A DNA stretch of 64,000 nucleotides from Mytilus trossulus (Eukaryota > Mollusca > Bivalvia > Mytilida > Mytilidae). Each line of letters begins with the position of its first letter. Within the stretch, counting starts at the first letter, position 1. Below the pieces are notes generated by a model that did not search any database, had not been told where the DNA came from, and worked only from the letters and a program-made list of their open reading frames with translations. The translations under genes and the position numbers were made by a program. Shown piece after piece: positions 12,087-23,888 of this stretch. Location of the stretch: the NCBI RefSeq assembly GCF_036588685.1, contig NC_086382.1, positions 5,245,001 to 5,309,000 of the forward strand, given 5' to 3'.

Positions 12087-14977
12087 TCTGAAAATATAAA
12101 AATACACAACCATTTTGGTACAACAATCCCGTTTGTAGCACAAAACACACTGCGAAGACAATGTATTTCATCACTGTTATCATTATTCTTTATACGATTA
12201 ATACAAACATACGATTTTTAAGTGTATACTTTTGTTCAACAAAAAATAGTACACAAGTAGTGGATCTAGAGCTTCACATGAAGAACTTGTTGGTGATTTC
12301 AGGTAAAGTTTTGTTTTCAACATTTTTTTAAACAATAAAAATTGAAACAACTATTAATATTTCTAGAGCTTCTATGATATGGATAGAGGTATAATCAGTT
12401 AAACTTTGAAAAGCCTGGTAAAAACTGAGACATCAAAACACCACTCCCTGATGTTGTCGTTCTACGTGTCATTCAACAAAAAGAAGATAGTTATGAATCA
12501 TATTAAACAAATATTGAAATGAAGTTTGAAGCTAAATAAAGGCAACAGTAGTATACCGCTGTTCAAAACTCATAAATCCATGGACAAAAAACAAAATCGG
12601 GGTAACAAACTAAAACCGACAAGGACGACACAAGATATAAAGATTTGCCACTAAAGATATAGCTATAGCTTGCTGTTCGGTGTGAGCCAAAGACGTTGAA
12701 GTCCATTGGCACTCGGACTACATCTTCTTATATCTAAGACACAAAAGATATAGATATGGTGACACACAAAAGATATAGATATGGTGACACACAAGAGATA
12801 TAGACATATCCAACTAAGTGAGACATCAGGTGAATTAGATTACGTAACAATCCGACATCTTTAGTAAATTTGTCTTATAGAAATTGAATAGGCTTTTCAA
12901 TACGCTTAATTTTCCGTAAATATACCGATTTCCTTTGTCTTTGAACATACATCGTTCGTAAACGTTGAAGTGGACAGTTAAACTTAGATGAATTTCCTGA
13001 TCAATTGTTAATATTTCTCTTTTACCCCATCTCTCAGCCTTTTTTAACAGTTTAATTCGAATGCAAATTACGTCCCTAATCGATTACAAATTACGAATAT
13101 GTCGGAATTTTTAAAATGGCTGTTATGTCGTGTTCACACTTCAGAGAAATTTGCGTTTCTCATTAACTATGCTGTTCAAGGGGCACTATAGCTACGAGAT
13201 ATAGAAAAACATAAAATTTGATATTGTTTTTGTTTTTGTTAAATCATAGTGAAACAGTAAAGTAAAAAATGGCTTTTAGCTACCAGTTTGGTTCAGTTTT
13301 ATCAAAATAAGCATAGAAACATTATGCAAGTGAATAATTCGACCTCATTAAATTAGATTTCATGTGAACCTCAATTGAACCTCTTAGCTAGAGATGTGTT
13401 ACGCATGAACAAGCCGTGATCAGCCACTAAAAGGAAAAGAATGTAAACACCGAAAGTGAAACAAGGGTATGTTCAGTAGTTGTCGTTTGTTGATGTTGTT
13501 CATAAGTGTTTCTCGTTTTTCGTTTTTTATATAAATTAGACCGTTGGTTTTTCCGTTTGAATGACTTTACACTAGTAATAATTTTGGGCCCTTTATAGCT
13601 TGCTGTTCGGTGTGAGCCAACGCTACGTGTTAAAGACCGTACTTTGACCTATAATGGTTAACTTTTATAAATTGTGACTATGATGGAGAGTTGTCTCATT
13701 GGCACTCATACCTCATCTTCTTATATCTATAAACCATTTGCTTGACTGATTCAATATACAAAAACTTACAATATTCTTATAGAGGTTACATGTAACACGA
13801 TTATTAATATATTGTTTTAACCTATTCTAATATGAAATCATACAGACATAGCAAAGTCCATTTGCACGAGTTCGCTATCTATTTATATCTATGTTTAAGT
13901 TTACGTCGGCATTCTTTGGAAAATTAATAATTAGATGGCGTCTAGACTTAAAAAAAACACGAAATGCTGAGACATAATTTCGAGTTTATGCATCGTTAAT
14001 TGTTTATCTGAGACTTTATTATTTGGATATACGTTTTAGAATGTTACAAGTCGAATACAAAAATTTGTTACAGTCCACACATTTTTGACATCTGCATGAA
14101 AATATAGAATGACACAGACGAATATCTACCTGTGAATGTATGTTTCTAAGATAGGTTCAACAACAGGTTGGCCAGCCAAGTAACAGACAGATAGATAAAG
14201 ACTAAAACACACAATTATTCAGGTAGAAACAGGATACGGATGTTAAAAACAAAATTAACAATACTTGCCGTTAATAATCAACCCGTGTACAAAGTTATTT
14301 CAAGTTTAATCAATGATCATCAATATATAACTTTAGTTATAACATATTTTGCCCCCAGGAAATTCTTCAACCATCAAACATCGTCATAACACTTGATAAA
14401 TTGATAAAATTAGAACAATGATACTGAAAAAAACAAGTTTTTCCAAGAAAACAGGGGGACACCCCCCCCCCCCCCCCCCCCCAAATTTAAAAAAAACAAA
14501 AAAAAAACACCCTCCCCTTAATCAGCCTCTGCTATCGATGCCCCTGGCATCCCGATCTGCAGTATTTTGTAGACATCTGTAGTTAAAGATTGTCATATAA
14601 ATACGTTATACATTTTGGACTACACATATTGAATTCACAAATAAATATCATCGGACAACAATAATTAATACAGAGTCAGATTAAATATTTTAAGGTGTCC
14701 TGCTTAGATTTTAAATAATAAGAACTAACTTACCCAAAACTTTTAATTGAAACAAATATTTGTAATTTTTTAGTAAGTGTCCACTGTTTGGCAAAAGAAA
14801 CTAACTTCTGTAGGTATTTGTCGATTTGTTATCAAATTGTAAACAAAGTCATTAAATAGATCGATATAGTAAGTAACAAAAACATACGAAACAAACAACG
14901 TTGTGTGTATCCGGAATTAGATCAAACATGCATTTTATAAATTATATTTTATAATAGCAATCTAAACTAGATTTGTA
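12087..14977. other. P450 copy 1 upstream region, no gene; repeats
   Basis: 5' flank of P450 copy 1. Holds a three-unit 25-bp tandem repeat at 12739-12807 (ACACAAAAGATATAGATATG), a dispersed repeat with GCTTGCTGTTCGGTGTGAGC at 12655-12745 and 13495-13735, and a 21-base poly-C run at 14462-14482. No promoter element can be assigned with confidence. Confidence 0.6.
13495..13735 (+). repeat. Dispersed repeat ending in CTCATTGGCACTCATACC...CTTCTTATATCT
   Basis: Most complete plus-strand copy of an abundant family. Blocks: TAGACCGTTGGTTTTTCCGT, CTTGCTGTTCGGTGTGAGCC, AAGACCGTACTTTGACCT, GAGAGTTGTCTCATTGGCAC. Other copies: 12655-12745, 20010-20062 and 22085-22235 on plus; 36290-36395, 46064-46190, 48543-48605 and 52806-53025 on minus. 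Confidence 0.8.
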
Positions 14978-15195
14978 AGAGGGTTTGGATGGGGTTAAAT
15001 GATTAAAGAATAATGCCCTTAAAAAATGAAGATTAGAGAATAACGGGGCAAAAAATAGAAGATTAGAGAATAAAGGGGTTAATTTTTGGAAGATTAGAGA
15101 AAAAAGGGGTTAATTTTTTAAAGATTAGAGAAAAAAGGGGTGAAAATTAAATGTTTACAGAATAACAGACCCCCCCCCCCCCATCCAGACCCTCT
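14978..15195. mobile_element. MITE with AGAGGGTTTGGATGGGG ends enclosing a ~33-bp tandem array
   Basis: The left end at 14978 and the inverse of the right end CCCCATCCAGACCCTCT (15195) form near-perfect inverted repeats. The interior has about five units of GAAGATTAGAGAATAAAGGG. Related termini occur at 10673-11244, near 42747 and at 44064-44287, so this is a family of low-complexity elements. Confidence 0.7.
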
Positions 15196-15214
15196 AGTAA
15201 TTGCTAGCAATAAA

Positions 15215-15610
15215 GGATGGCACACTCGTTCCCCAATTGCCAAGGATATGGCAGCAATTATGAAAAATCAAAGTCCATGAGTGCATCTACACATGCCAAT
15301 GAATGTTTTTATAAAGTTTCAGTACTGAAGTATCGAGCATTAATCTTTTTTTTGACATTTTTGCTGTTTCCATGGAAACGGCGGCCATTTCGGAAATTCT
15401 AGAGTGGAACTGCAACTCTAAACATGCCAGTTACCATTTATGTAAAGTTTCATTAAGTTTAGAACACCGTTTCCATTTGTTCGCATTTTTTGCTGTTTCC
15501 ATGGCAACTGCATCTATCTTGAATATGCCAACCCCTAATTGCAAATCTTCACATGGTAGTTACCAATATTGTATAGTTCCATCAACTTTGGTCCATTCAA
15601 TTCCAAGATT
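15215..15610 (+). repeat. Dispersed repeat with ~150-bp internal periodicity
   Basis: Blocks TATGTAAAGTTTCATTAA, TGCTGTTTCCATGG and GCAACTGCATCTATCTTGAA repeat within it. A second partial copy lies at 20530-20640. The 104-codon open frame here is repeat-derived. Confidence 0.6.
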
Positions 15611-16497
15611 CAGATTGGACAAAAAAGTGTGGAAGAAAAAGAAAAAGAAACGTAGAATAACAGTACGTCACCCCATCTCCGTTTAGGGTGCCATAATAAG
15701 CCTAAAATAGCGTTTAAGAAACAAAGAGTTTAAAGGATAAAGATAATTGTTCAAAATAAAAGTACAGAACCCTGAAAACCAATTGTTTGTTATCTAAAAT
15801 ATAATTGTAAAGACATACATATGTACACAAATACGTATACATATCAAATAACATAGTATAAGAGAAATACATATTCTATGTCTCTGGATAAATGAAATAA
15901 AAAAAAAAGAACAAAGGAGAAAATTTCATAGTAATTAGAATATCGACTGACAGTGGAGAAAAAAATCTGCAATCGAAAACCTGTGAAAAGATAATAACAA
16001 ATTAAAAGAAGTCATCGTAATAAAGGCCGAATCCATGGTCCGAAGAAAGTGTATTGCTTTATTTCAATAAGGCTCTAATTAAAGAGCATGTGTTATATAT
16101 ACTTCTTCAACAGTGGGCCCTCTCCAACAATGAGTACTACAGACAATATTTATATTGTCTCATTTTTGTTGGTCCAGTATTGCTGTAACACGAAAAGGGT
16201 AAAAATAATAGCCATTTAAGGTCAATCTTTCATATAAGGAGTCTACCAACGATTTTGGTTCAGCTCGATTTATTTTTAGATCATTTCTCGAAAATCGTCT
16301 TTGATTAAAGTGACTATATCTTTTTTTCACAAATTTGAAGATTATAGGCAAACAAGCCTAAAAAATAAGAAAATTGTGTTAATAAAAAGAGCAATAACCT
16401 CAATAAATAGTTCTTGGATGATTTCGGTTTTGTATGTAGATCATGTCTTCTTTTTTTTTTTTTTATCTATTTTCCTTTACAGAATGTCAACATCAGT

Positions 16498-16655
16498 GGC
16501 GGATCCAGGGGGAGGGGGTTCCCGGGGTTGGAAACCCACCCTTTTTTGGGACGATCAATGCATTTGAATTGGGACATATAGTTGGAACCCCCTCCCCCTT
16601 TATCCTGGGTTGGGACCCCCCTTTTCCCCTTTCAAAATGGCTGGATCCGCCCCTG
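16498..16655. mobile_element. MITE of the GGCGGATCC family, copy 1
   Basis: The left end GGCGGATCCAG and right end CTGGATCCGCC are inverted repeats around a G/C-run interior with the shared block CGATCAATGCATTTGAATTG. Further copies at 39711-39831, 46391-46550 and 47358-47490. Open frames on both strands are by-products. Confidence 0.85.
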
Positions 16656-16961
16656 TAAACTGTCGACATACACAGGTATTCTGCGACCTGAACTGAATAA
16701 ATATTCACTATTGAAAAACGTCTACATCTATATTAATTCAATATTCAAACAACCATGAAATTTGAAACACAATTTGATGATTAACTAAACAGTACAATGT
16801 ATATATCAATACTAAGGATTCGCTTCACTAAAATAAATACGATAAAAACATCGTAAGTTATACTGAAATGTTCTGACTTATGATTATTTTTTCTCATATT
16901 TTGGGGAATTTTCCGATGGTGAACTTAGTCTAGAACATGTAGAAATAAAAGAGAGACAAAA

Positions 16962-17165
16962 GATACCAAAGGGACAGTCAAACTCATAAATCGAAAATAA
17001 ACTGACAACGCCATGGCTAAAAATGAAGAAGACAAACAAACAAACAACAGTACACCTGACACAATATAGAAACTAAAGAATAAACAACACGAACCCCACC
17101 AAACACTAGGGGTGGTCTCAGGTGCTCCGGAAGGGTAAGCAGATCCTGCTCCACATGTGGCATCC
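16962..17165 (-). repeat. Dispersed repeat, inverted partner of 11264-11487
   Basis: Reverse complement of the plus-strand copy 5.5 kb to the left, with short gaps. It ends at CAGATCCTGCTCCACATG. The pair could form a large inverted repeat, but the arms are diverged. Confidence 0.8.
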
Positions 17166-17392
17166 GTACTTTTAGTTGTACACTTACACAGGTGAGTCCA
17201 TCTGTAGTGTAGATTGAATGACCGTTTATACCTTTGAAAGCAGCAAAATGGATTAGCATCCAGGGATGAGTTTCTTATAGGTCAACCTTTATACCATATT
17301 GAAACAAGACAAATATTTGAACAATATACCTAGCTATAAATTAGGATCTGACTTTAAGCACCCAATTCCTTCAAAGACAAGAAAGATAACTA

Positions 17393-18029
17393 GAGGCTCT
17401 AAAGAGCATGTTTCGCTCACCTTGGTCTATGTGAATATTAAACAAAGGAAGCAGATGGATTCATGACAAAATTGTGTTTTGGTGATGGTGATGTGTTTGT
17501 ACATCTTACTTTACTGAACATTCTTGCTGCTTACAAATATCTCTATCTATAATGAACTTGGCTCAGTAGTTTCAGTTGAAAATGTTAGTAAAAATTTACA
17601 AATTTTATGAAAATTTTACATTATTGATGTTTACAGTTTATCTCCTGTCTATAATAATATTCAAGATAATAACCAAAAACAGTAAAATTTCCTTAAAATT
17701 ACCAATTCAGGGGCAGCAACCCAACAACGGGTTGTCCGATTCATCTGAAAATTTCAGGGCAAATAGATCTTGACCTGATTATCAATTTAACCCCATGTCA
17801 GATTTGCCTTAAATGCTTTTGTTTTTGAGCCATGGCGGCCATCTTGGTTGGTTGGCCGGGTCACCGGACACATTTTTTAAACTAAATACCCCAATGATGA
17901 TTGTGGTCAAGTTTGGTTTAATTTGGCCCAGTAGTTTCAGAGGAGAAGATTTTTGTAAAAGTTAACGACGACGGACGACGGACGCAAAGTGATGCGAAAA
18001 GCTCACTTGGCCCAGGGACAGGTGAGCTA
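17393..18029. repeat. Dispersed element bounded by GCTCACC blocks
   Basis: Starts near GAGGCTCTAAAGAGCATGTT, with TCGCTCACCTTGGTC, and ends with AGCTCACTTGGCCC and ACAGGTGAGCTA. GACGACGGACGACGGACG precedes the end. A common type of repeat in mollusc genomes; the class is not determined. No gene. Confidence 0.5.
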
Positions 18030-18494
18030 AAAATAAAACTGACAAGTTCCGAACTACTGAGGGGCCTGTATCCATGCACAAGAACAAATTCTGCATGATT
18101 GATTCCGATGTTTTTCATTCTGACAAACTAATAAAACTGTGTACCTCTACAATAGCAGTAAGTAACGTAAAGAATCATACAAAAAGAAGGGAATATATGA
18201 GCCTAAGATCGATCACTATGCACTCGTCCCGTATATACATGTACTATATGCCCCTGGACGTGCATAATTTACTTTTCGTCGGGCGGGGGGGAGGGGGCGG
18301 TCAGCAGTACTTTTGCGCCAAATGTACAGAGAGAGAATAAAACTTATTGCTTTGCTGAATACTTAATACAAAATATGCCAAAAAGAGAAGAAAATAGAAG
18401 CTTTTGTTGATAACGTTTTAGCCACATATGTTGATGACACAGTGCTTTGTTTCCACCATGCGTATGGGCTGAAACTATCGACCACAAAACGTAC

Positions 18495-18583
18495 CAGTAA
18501 TGGAGCATCCCGGAACGGGAATCGAACCAGGAACCTTTGTGTTAGTTGTCCGATGCACTAACCAGTACACCACGGCTCTAACG
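18495..18583 (-). mobile_element. tRNA-Val-derived SINE head, copy 1
   Basis: On the minus strand GCCGTGGTGTA-TGGTTA is an RNA polymerase III A box and GGTTCGATTCC a B box, with CTAACAC between, as in tRNA-Val. It lacks a paired acceptor stem, so it is a SINE and not a tRNA gene. Sister copies at 21030-21117 and 40128-40204. Confidence 0.75.
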
Positions 18584-19200
18584 ATGTCACAACCTGTAGC
18601 TTGAGAAAATGCACGATGACCTATCATTATTATTATATTTTTGAATATATATCAATATATACTACGTTTTAGCAAAGTATGAACAAATTCTATCATTTTT
18701 AGTTAAGACTCCCATACCACCTCAAATCATAATGATTGTCTAATTAATCATTATATATATGGAAGTTTTTAACGACCTTGACTGGCTATACAGCCCTTGC
18801 ACGGTCTGTATTAATCCTTTACCGCAATGTCTATTTTATAAACTATGATACTGACTTATTCATACGCGCTTACCTTATTGTTTTCTTTCTTTCTCACGAC
18901 TCGATGATATATGTCTCCACTTTAAAAAGAATCCGATTTCTTCAAAAGTTATTTAAACTCTTAGTCTAAAAAACTCTATTTGAGTGCAGATAATTATCTG
19001 TTAGAAAGTAAAATGACCTTGTATGTGTATTTAGAAATATTCTGTGTTCAAGGCCCCACACTCGAGACTGGTAAATTTAAAGAAACATTTATTGATTTAC
19101 ATAGTGTGTGTATAGTGTATGTAAATATTTGCCATCTATTTTATGATTGACTGGGGTCACGAATTGGGACAAGGATTTAAAGTCGATGATGATCATTTAC

Positions 19201-20186
19201 GTAATGGGCGTATGACATTTGCGCCGATTTTGAAAATTTTCATTCTTTCATTTGCGCCGATTTCATTTTTTCATTTGCGCCGATTTTATATTCTTTCCTA
19301 ATTGGATTTACAGGTAAGTTGTAGGTAAGTTAATATTTGTACAATGGCTGAGCACAGAGTATCAAGACAAATCATGTGACATTGCAATTGGTAAATGGCT
19401 ATCCCAATGTTTCGGGTAACCATTTTTTTTACCAAAATGAAATCGATGACTGCTTCACGTTTGACATTGTCTGACGCTCCGCTCCTTCTGATGACAAATG
19501 TCATACATCTTAGACAACGTACAAGTACACATTCCATAACGGTCAACCAATTCGCGATGGTGTCCATTAAATTAACGAAGGGATGATTTCAACTTCACCA
19601 TTTGAAACTCTTGATTTAATAGCTTCCTTGTGAGAAAATGCGAGCTCTATTAATGCCCCCACCAGTACGTATGCCCGACAAAGAAAAGATGGCCTTCGTT
19701 ATCGACAATTACGCCAAATATAGAAGAGACGAAATCATAAGAAAGGAATATATTAGATGTGTTGCCTATACATACTCGGCAAGAACAGATTTATGATTTG
19801 AATGTATTCCGTTTTTATGGATTTGAATGCTGTACATATATTTTTAATTCGTCATTTTAGTAAAAACAAAGTGCTTTTATCTTAGGTTTTTACTTCTTGA
19901 TTTTAAGCAGGAGACAACAGTTATATACATGTTATGACTGACAATTCATAACATATGTACAACTGGCTAACGGAAAAGGTCTTTAATGATAAATGAAAAT
20001 AACATTACTGGTATGGAGAGTTGTCTCATTGGCACTCAGACCACATCTTCTTATATCATTTCACCTGTATTTTACCTGTTATTTACCTGTAAAAAAATCG
20101 GCGCAAATGAAAAAAAACATCGGCGCAAATGAAAGAAAAAATCGGCGCAAATGAAATGCAGATCGGCGCAAATGCAAAACGCCGAC
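19201..20186. mobile_element. 986-bp inverted-repeat element with ATTTGCGCCGAT subterminal arrays
   Basis: Absent from the paralogous block at 23546/23547, which gives the empty site CATTTACCAAATG. Left part: GGCGTATGACATTTGCGCCGAT, then two more CATTTGCGCCGAT copies (19217-19285). Right part: four inverted copies ATCGGCGCAAATG ending at CGCCGAC. No transposase; the 89-codon frame inside is not recognisable. Probably a non-autonomous DNA transposon. Confidence 0.85.
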
Positions 20187-20856
20187 CAAATGATATTTTA
20201 TTTATTTTCAAACTTGGTCGAGGTATTATGATAAGCTAAGAATAAAGAAAACAATACACTTATACAGAACTTAAAGCCCTGGCGAAAACCTTAAAATTAT
20301 TATTCTTGATGGTTAAGAAGAACGTACTATATATACTATTTCAGTCAGATGTATTACTAATTATGGAAACAAATCATTTTAATGATCTTCAATATATGCA
20401 AAGATTATAAATAAAACATTTTCTTGAATAACAGGAGACAGCAATCCAACGACCAAATATCAGCCGACAAGATAGTATAAAAATGAGGAAATGCGGTATG
20501 ATTGACCACTATCCACCAAGGCCTTAATGAACCCTTTGTGTAAAGTTTCATTAAATTTGAAACACTTTTCTTTTCCATGGCAATTGCATCTATCTTGAAT
20601 ATGCCAACCCCTAATTGCCCATCTTCACAAGCAGTCCTTTTGCGCCAAATTTTGGTTTTCAAATGTATCAATTGCGCCAATATTCGGAACTCATTTACGC
20701 GGCCAATTTACCTGTTCACATATCTATCATAGATTACCCGGATATATATATATTTATTCTTATTTTTGGCTTAAAAAGTATCATATGTTCGGAGTTCGGA
20801 GATATTTCACCTAGAAGATGAGCATCTGGAGAGAAATGACTTAAAATGCATTAGAA

Positions 20857-21650
20857 AGTCAATGTACAGAGAGAGAATAAACTTATTGCTTTGCTGAATA
20901 TTTAATACAAGATATGCAAAAAAGAGAAGAAAATAGAAGCTTTTGCTGATAACGTTTTAGCCACATATGTTGGTGACACTTTGTTCCCACCATGCGCATG
21001 GGCTAAAACTATCGACCACAAAACGTACCAGTAATTTAGCATCCCGGAACGGGAATCGAACCAGGAACCTTTGCGTTAGTAGTCCAATGCACTTACCACT
21101 ACACCACGGCTCTAACGATGTCACAACCTGTTGCTTGAGAAAATGCACGATGACCTATCATTATTATTATATTTTTGAATATATATATCAATATATAGTA
21201 CGTTTTGTCAAAGTATGAACAAATTCTATCATTTTTAGTTAAGACTGCCATACCGTGGGGCCTCAAATCATAATGATTGTCTAATTAATCATTTACCGCA
21301 ATGTCTATTCTATATACTATGATACTGACTTATTCATACGCGCTTACCTTATTGTTTTCTTGCTCACGACTCTATGATATATATCTCCAACTTCAGAAAG
21401 AATCCTGCCGATTTCTTCAATTAGAATTTAAACTCTGTCTATTTGTACAAATGTATGTAGATACTTATCTTTTAGAAACTGTTTTAATTTCATCAGATAT
21501 TTGATGATACAATCCCATTTAATATTGCACTATTTTGTATATTGACATTTGTGAAATAATCTGCTAACATTCGAGATTTTATAGTAGTATATATCATTTA
21601 AACATTTGTCATCCACTTAATGAATCACTAAGGGGACGAACTAGGACGAT
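20857..21650. repeat. Duplicated block, second copy
   Basis: Copy of 18316-18770 (GTACAGAGAGAGAATAAAC, AGCCACATATGTTG, CGCTTACCTTATTGTTTTCT) followed by a more diverged equivalent of 18960-19190. No gene. Confidence 0.75.
21030..21117 (-). mobile_element. tRNA-Val-derived SINE head, copy 2
   Basis: Same sequence as the copy at 18495 with few changes. It lies inside the duplicated block, so both copies descend from one insertion before the duplication. Confidence 0.75.
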
Positions 21651-23354
21651 AGTTAAATTAGATATCCCGCCGTCGTTTTATATTTGTTCGTCTTTCATTT
21701 ATAGTTCGTATCGAGTCTTCCTTGTGTAGTGGTATGTGTAGTGGCTTGATATCAGCTAAAGGTCTTGAGTTCGAACCCCATCATATACACTGGTTTTTTT
21801 TTCTACGTGAATTTTGGTAGACAGTCTTTTCCGTATAATTAATTATAAGTTTTATAGTGGATTTGTCATTCCCGCCAAAATGTTACAGAACATAGTAAAG
21901 TATGCATAACAAAGAAACTCAAACTGGGATGATCTGGTAGGGGTGATCCGGCTCAGATCACCCCTGTTAGAACAAAGGAGCTGGGATGTCATATGCTCGA
22001 TATCCATTTTTTTAAACTAGGTTGTGCATCTAATATCTCGTATTAAAATTTTGATTAAAAAATTAAATATTGAAACAAATCATGTTTATGAGATTGTTCA
22101 TAAATGTTTCTCGCTTTTTATATAGATAAGACCGTTGGTTTATCTGTTTGTATTGTTTTACACTAGTCACTGGGCCCTTTATGGCTTGCTGTTCAGTGTG
22201 AGCCAAGGCTCTGTACATGTGTTGAAGACCGTACTTTAAGTCCTGAATTTAGTTATAAATAACAGTAAGCAACAACCAAAAATTCATAACATAATATATA
22301 CATCACAAAAACCTTAACATACAAATACATATCTATTTGACATGTATCTATAGTATAAAAGGTAAATTATAAACGATGGATTAAAAATGGTTAAAATAGA
22401 AAGGAGCGCATCGATGCGATGCCTTTTTTTTAGGGACGAGTCAGCTGACTGAGAGAAAAAATATATAAAAGGCCGAAGAAAACCCAACAAATGTCAAATA
22501 TTAGTATGATCATAATGTACATAAAGTTCTATGTGTTTACTCAAACATTGTTCGACATAACCTTGAACTAAATGAAGGGTTAACAGTTTGATAACTTATA
22601 TAAATATACACGTCCACATATACACGTTAACATTATATACGTATACAATTTGAACATTCAAACAACCCTGTAATTTGATACAATTTTAAAGACAAGAAAA
22701 GTAAATATCAGAAGTCTCATTGTACATTCGTTCCTTTATTGTTCATGTTGCACTTCGGTGCAGGAAATTATTACTGTTAATGATAGACCATTTAATTCAA
22801 GGGGAAAAGGGAGGGTGCTATGGTTTTTTTTTTTTAATTTCTGATCCCCAATCTGAAATTTTTTTATTGTGGTCAAGCAGATGACAAAATGTTCTGAATC
22901 CAGATTATTTCCCCAATACCTAGCTTTTAGTGTAAAATTTTGAAGAAGAAAAAAATAATTGATAGCGTTAAAAACTATCAAAAAAAATCACGCTTTGCGC
23001 GAGGAAATTTAATTTTGACTCTAACATTTTGTTTAACCCAACTTGAAGTTAAATGGTTGCTCCTTTACATTAGTATACAATAGAAAAACAAAAGATATGG
23101 GGTATCCATCCGTGGCACAAAATAAGTGCATGCGCCGCTAAACCACATACAAATAGCATAGGAACAGATATGTTAATGCTACTTACCCTCTTGTATTTAA
23201 CTTGACCACGTCTCGCTAGACGACTGAGTCACTCGATGTACTTCCAAAGTTCCTATCTAGTTTATTAAAGAGTTTAAATCGTATGCTTTACAAAGCATCC
23301 GTTCGAAAGTTGATTTTCACAAGATATTATATATAATCCAAACCACTATTGCAC
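21651..23354. other. No gene seen; tRNA-like fragment, hairpin, dispersed repeat
   Basis: At 21729-21782 a tRNA-like stretch with the B box GAGTTCGAACCCC. At 21939-21965 a perfect 10-bp hairpin, AGGGGTGATC/GATCACCCCT. At 22085-22235 a copy of the CTTGCTGTTC repeat. The rest is AT-rich without recognisable coding sequence. Confidence 0.5.
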
Positions 23355-23888
23355 TTTAACGACCTTGTATGTGTATTTTGAAATATTTTGATTTCAAGGC
23401 CCCACACTCAAGACTGGTAAATTTAAAGAAACATTTATTGATTTACATAGTGTGTGTATAGTGTATGTAAATATTTGCCATCTATTTTATGATTGACTGG
23501 GGTCACGAATTGGGACAAGGATTTAAAGTCGATGATGATCATTTACCAAATGATATTTTATTCATTTTCAAACTTGGTCGAGGTATTATAAGCTAAGAAT
23601 AAAGAAAACAATAAACTTATACAGAACTTAAAGCCCTTGCGAAAACCTTAAAATTATTATTCTTGATGGTGAAGAAGAACGTACTATATATACTATTTCA
23701 GTCAGATGTATTACTAATTATGGAAACAAATCATTTTAATGATCTTCAATATATGCAAAGATTATAAATAAAACATTTTCTTGAATAACAGGAGACAGCA
23801 ATCCAACGACCAAATATCAGCCGACAAGATACTATAAAAATAAGGAAATGCGGTATGATTGACCACTATCCACCAAGGCCTTAATGAA
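23355..23888. repeat. Duplicated block, uninterrupted copy (empty site)
   Basis: Continuous counterpart of 19010-19200 plus 20187-20530. The junction at 23546/23547 shows the pre-insertion sequence for the 986-bp element. Confidence 0.85.

Larger units (their letters stand above)
18316..20530. repeat. Duplicated block, copy A, with internal 986-bp insertion
   Basis: 18316-18770 is repeated at 20857-21300, including its SINE. 19010-19200 joined to 20187-20530 is repeated as an uninterrupted stretch at 23355-23888. Homology is near-exact over long runs, for example around GATTGACTGGGGTCACGAAT. No gene seen. Confidence 0.85.

Noticed and set aside
18495-18583. tRNA gene
   Set aside because: A and B boxes are present but the acceptor stem does not pair and near-identical copies occur at 21030 and 40128; it is a SINE head.
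19298-19567. 89-codon frame inside the 986-bp element as a transposase
   Set aside because: Too short, no DDE or zinc-finger pattern, and parts match a dispersed repeat near 29290.
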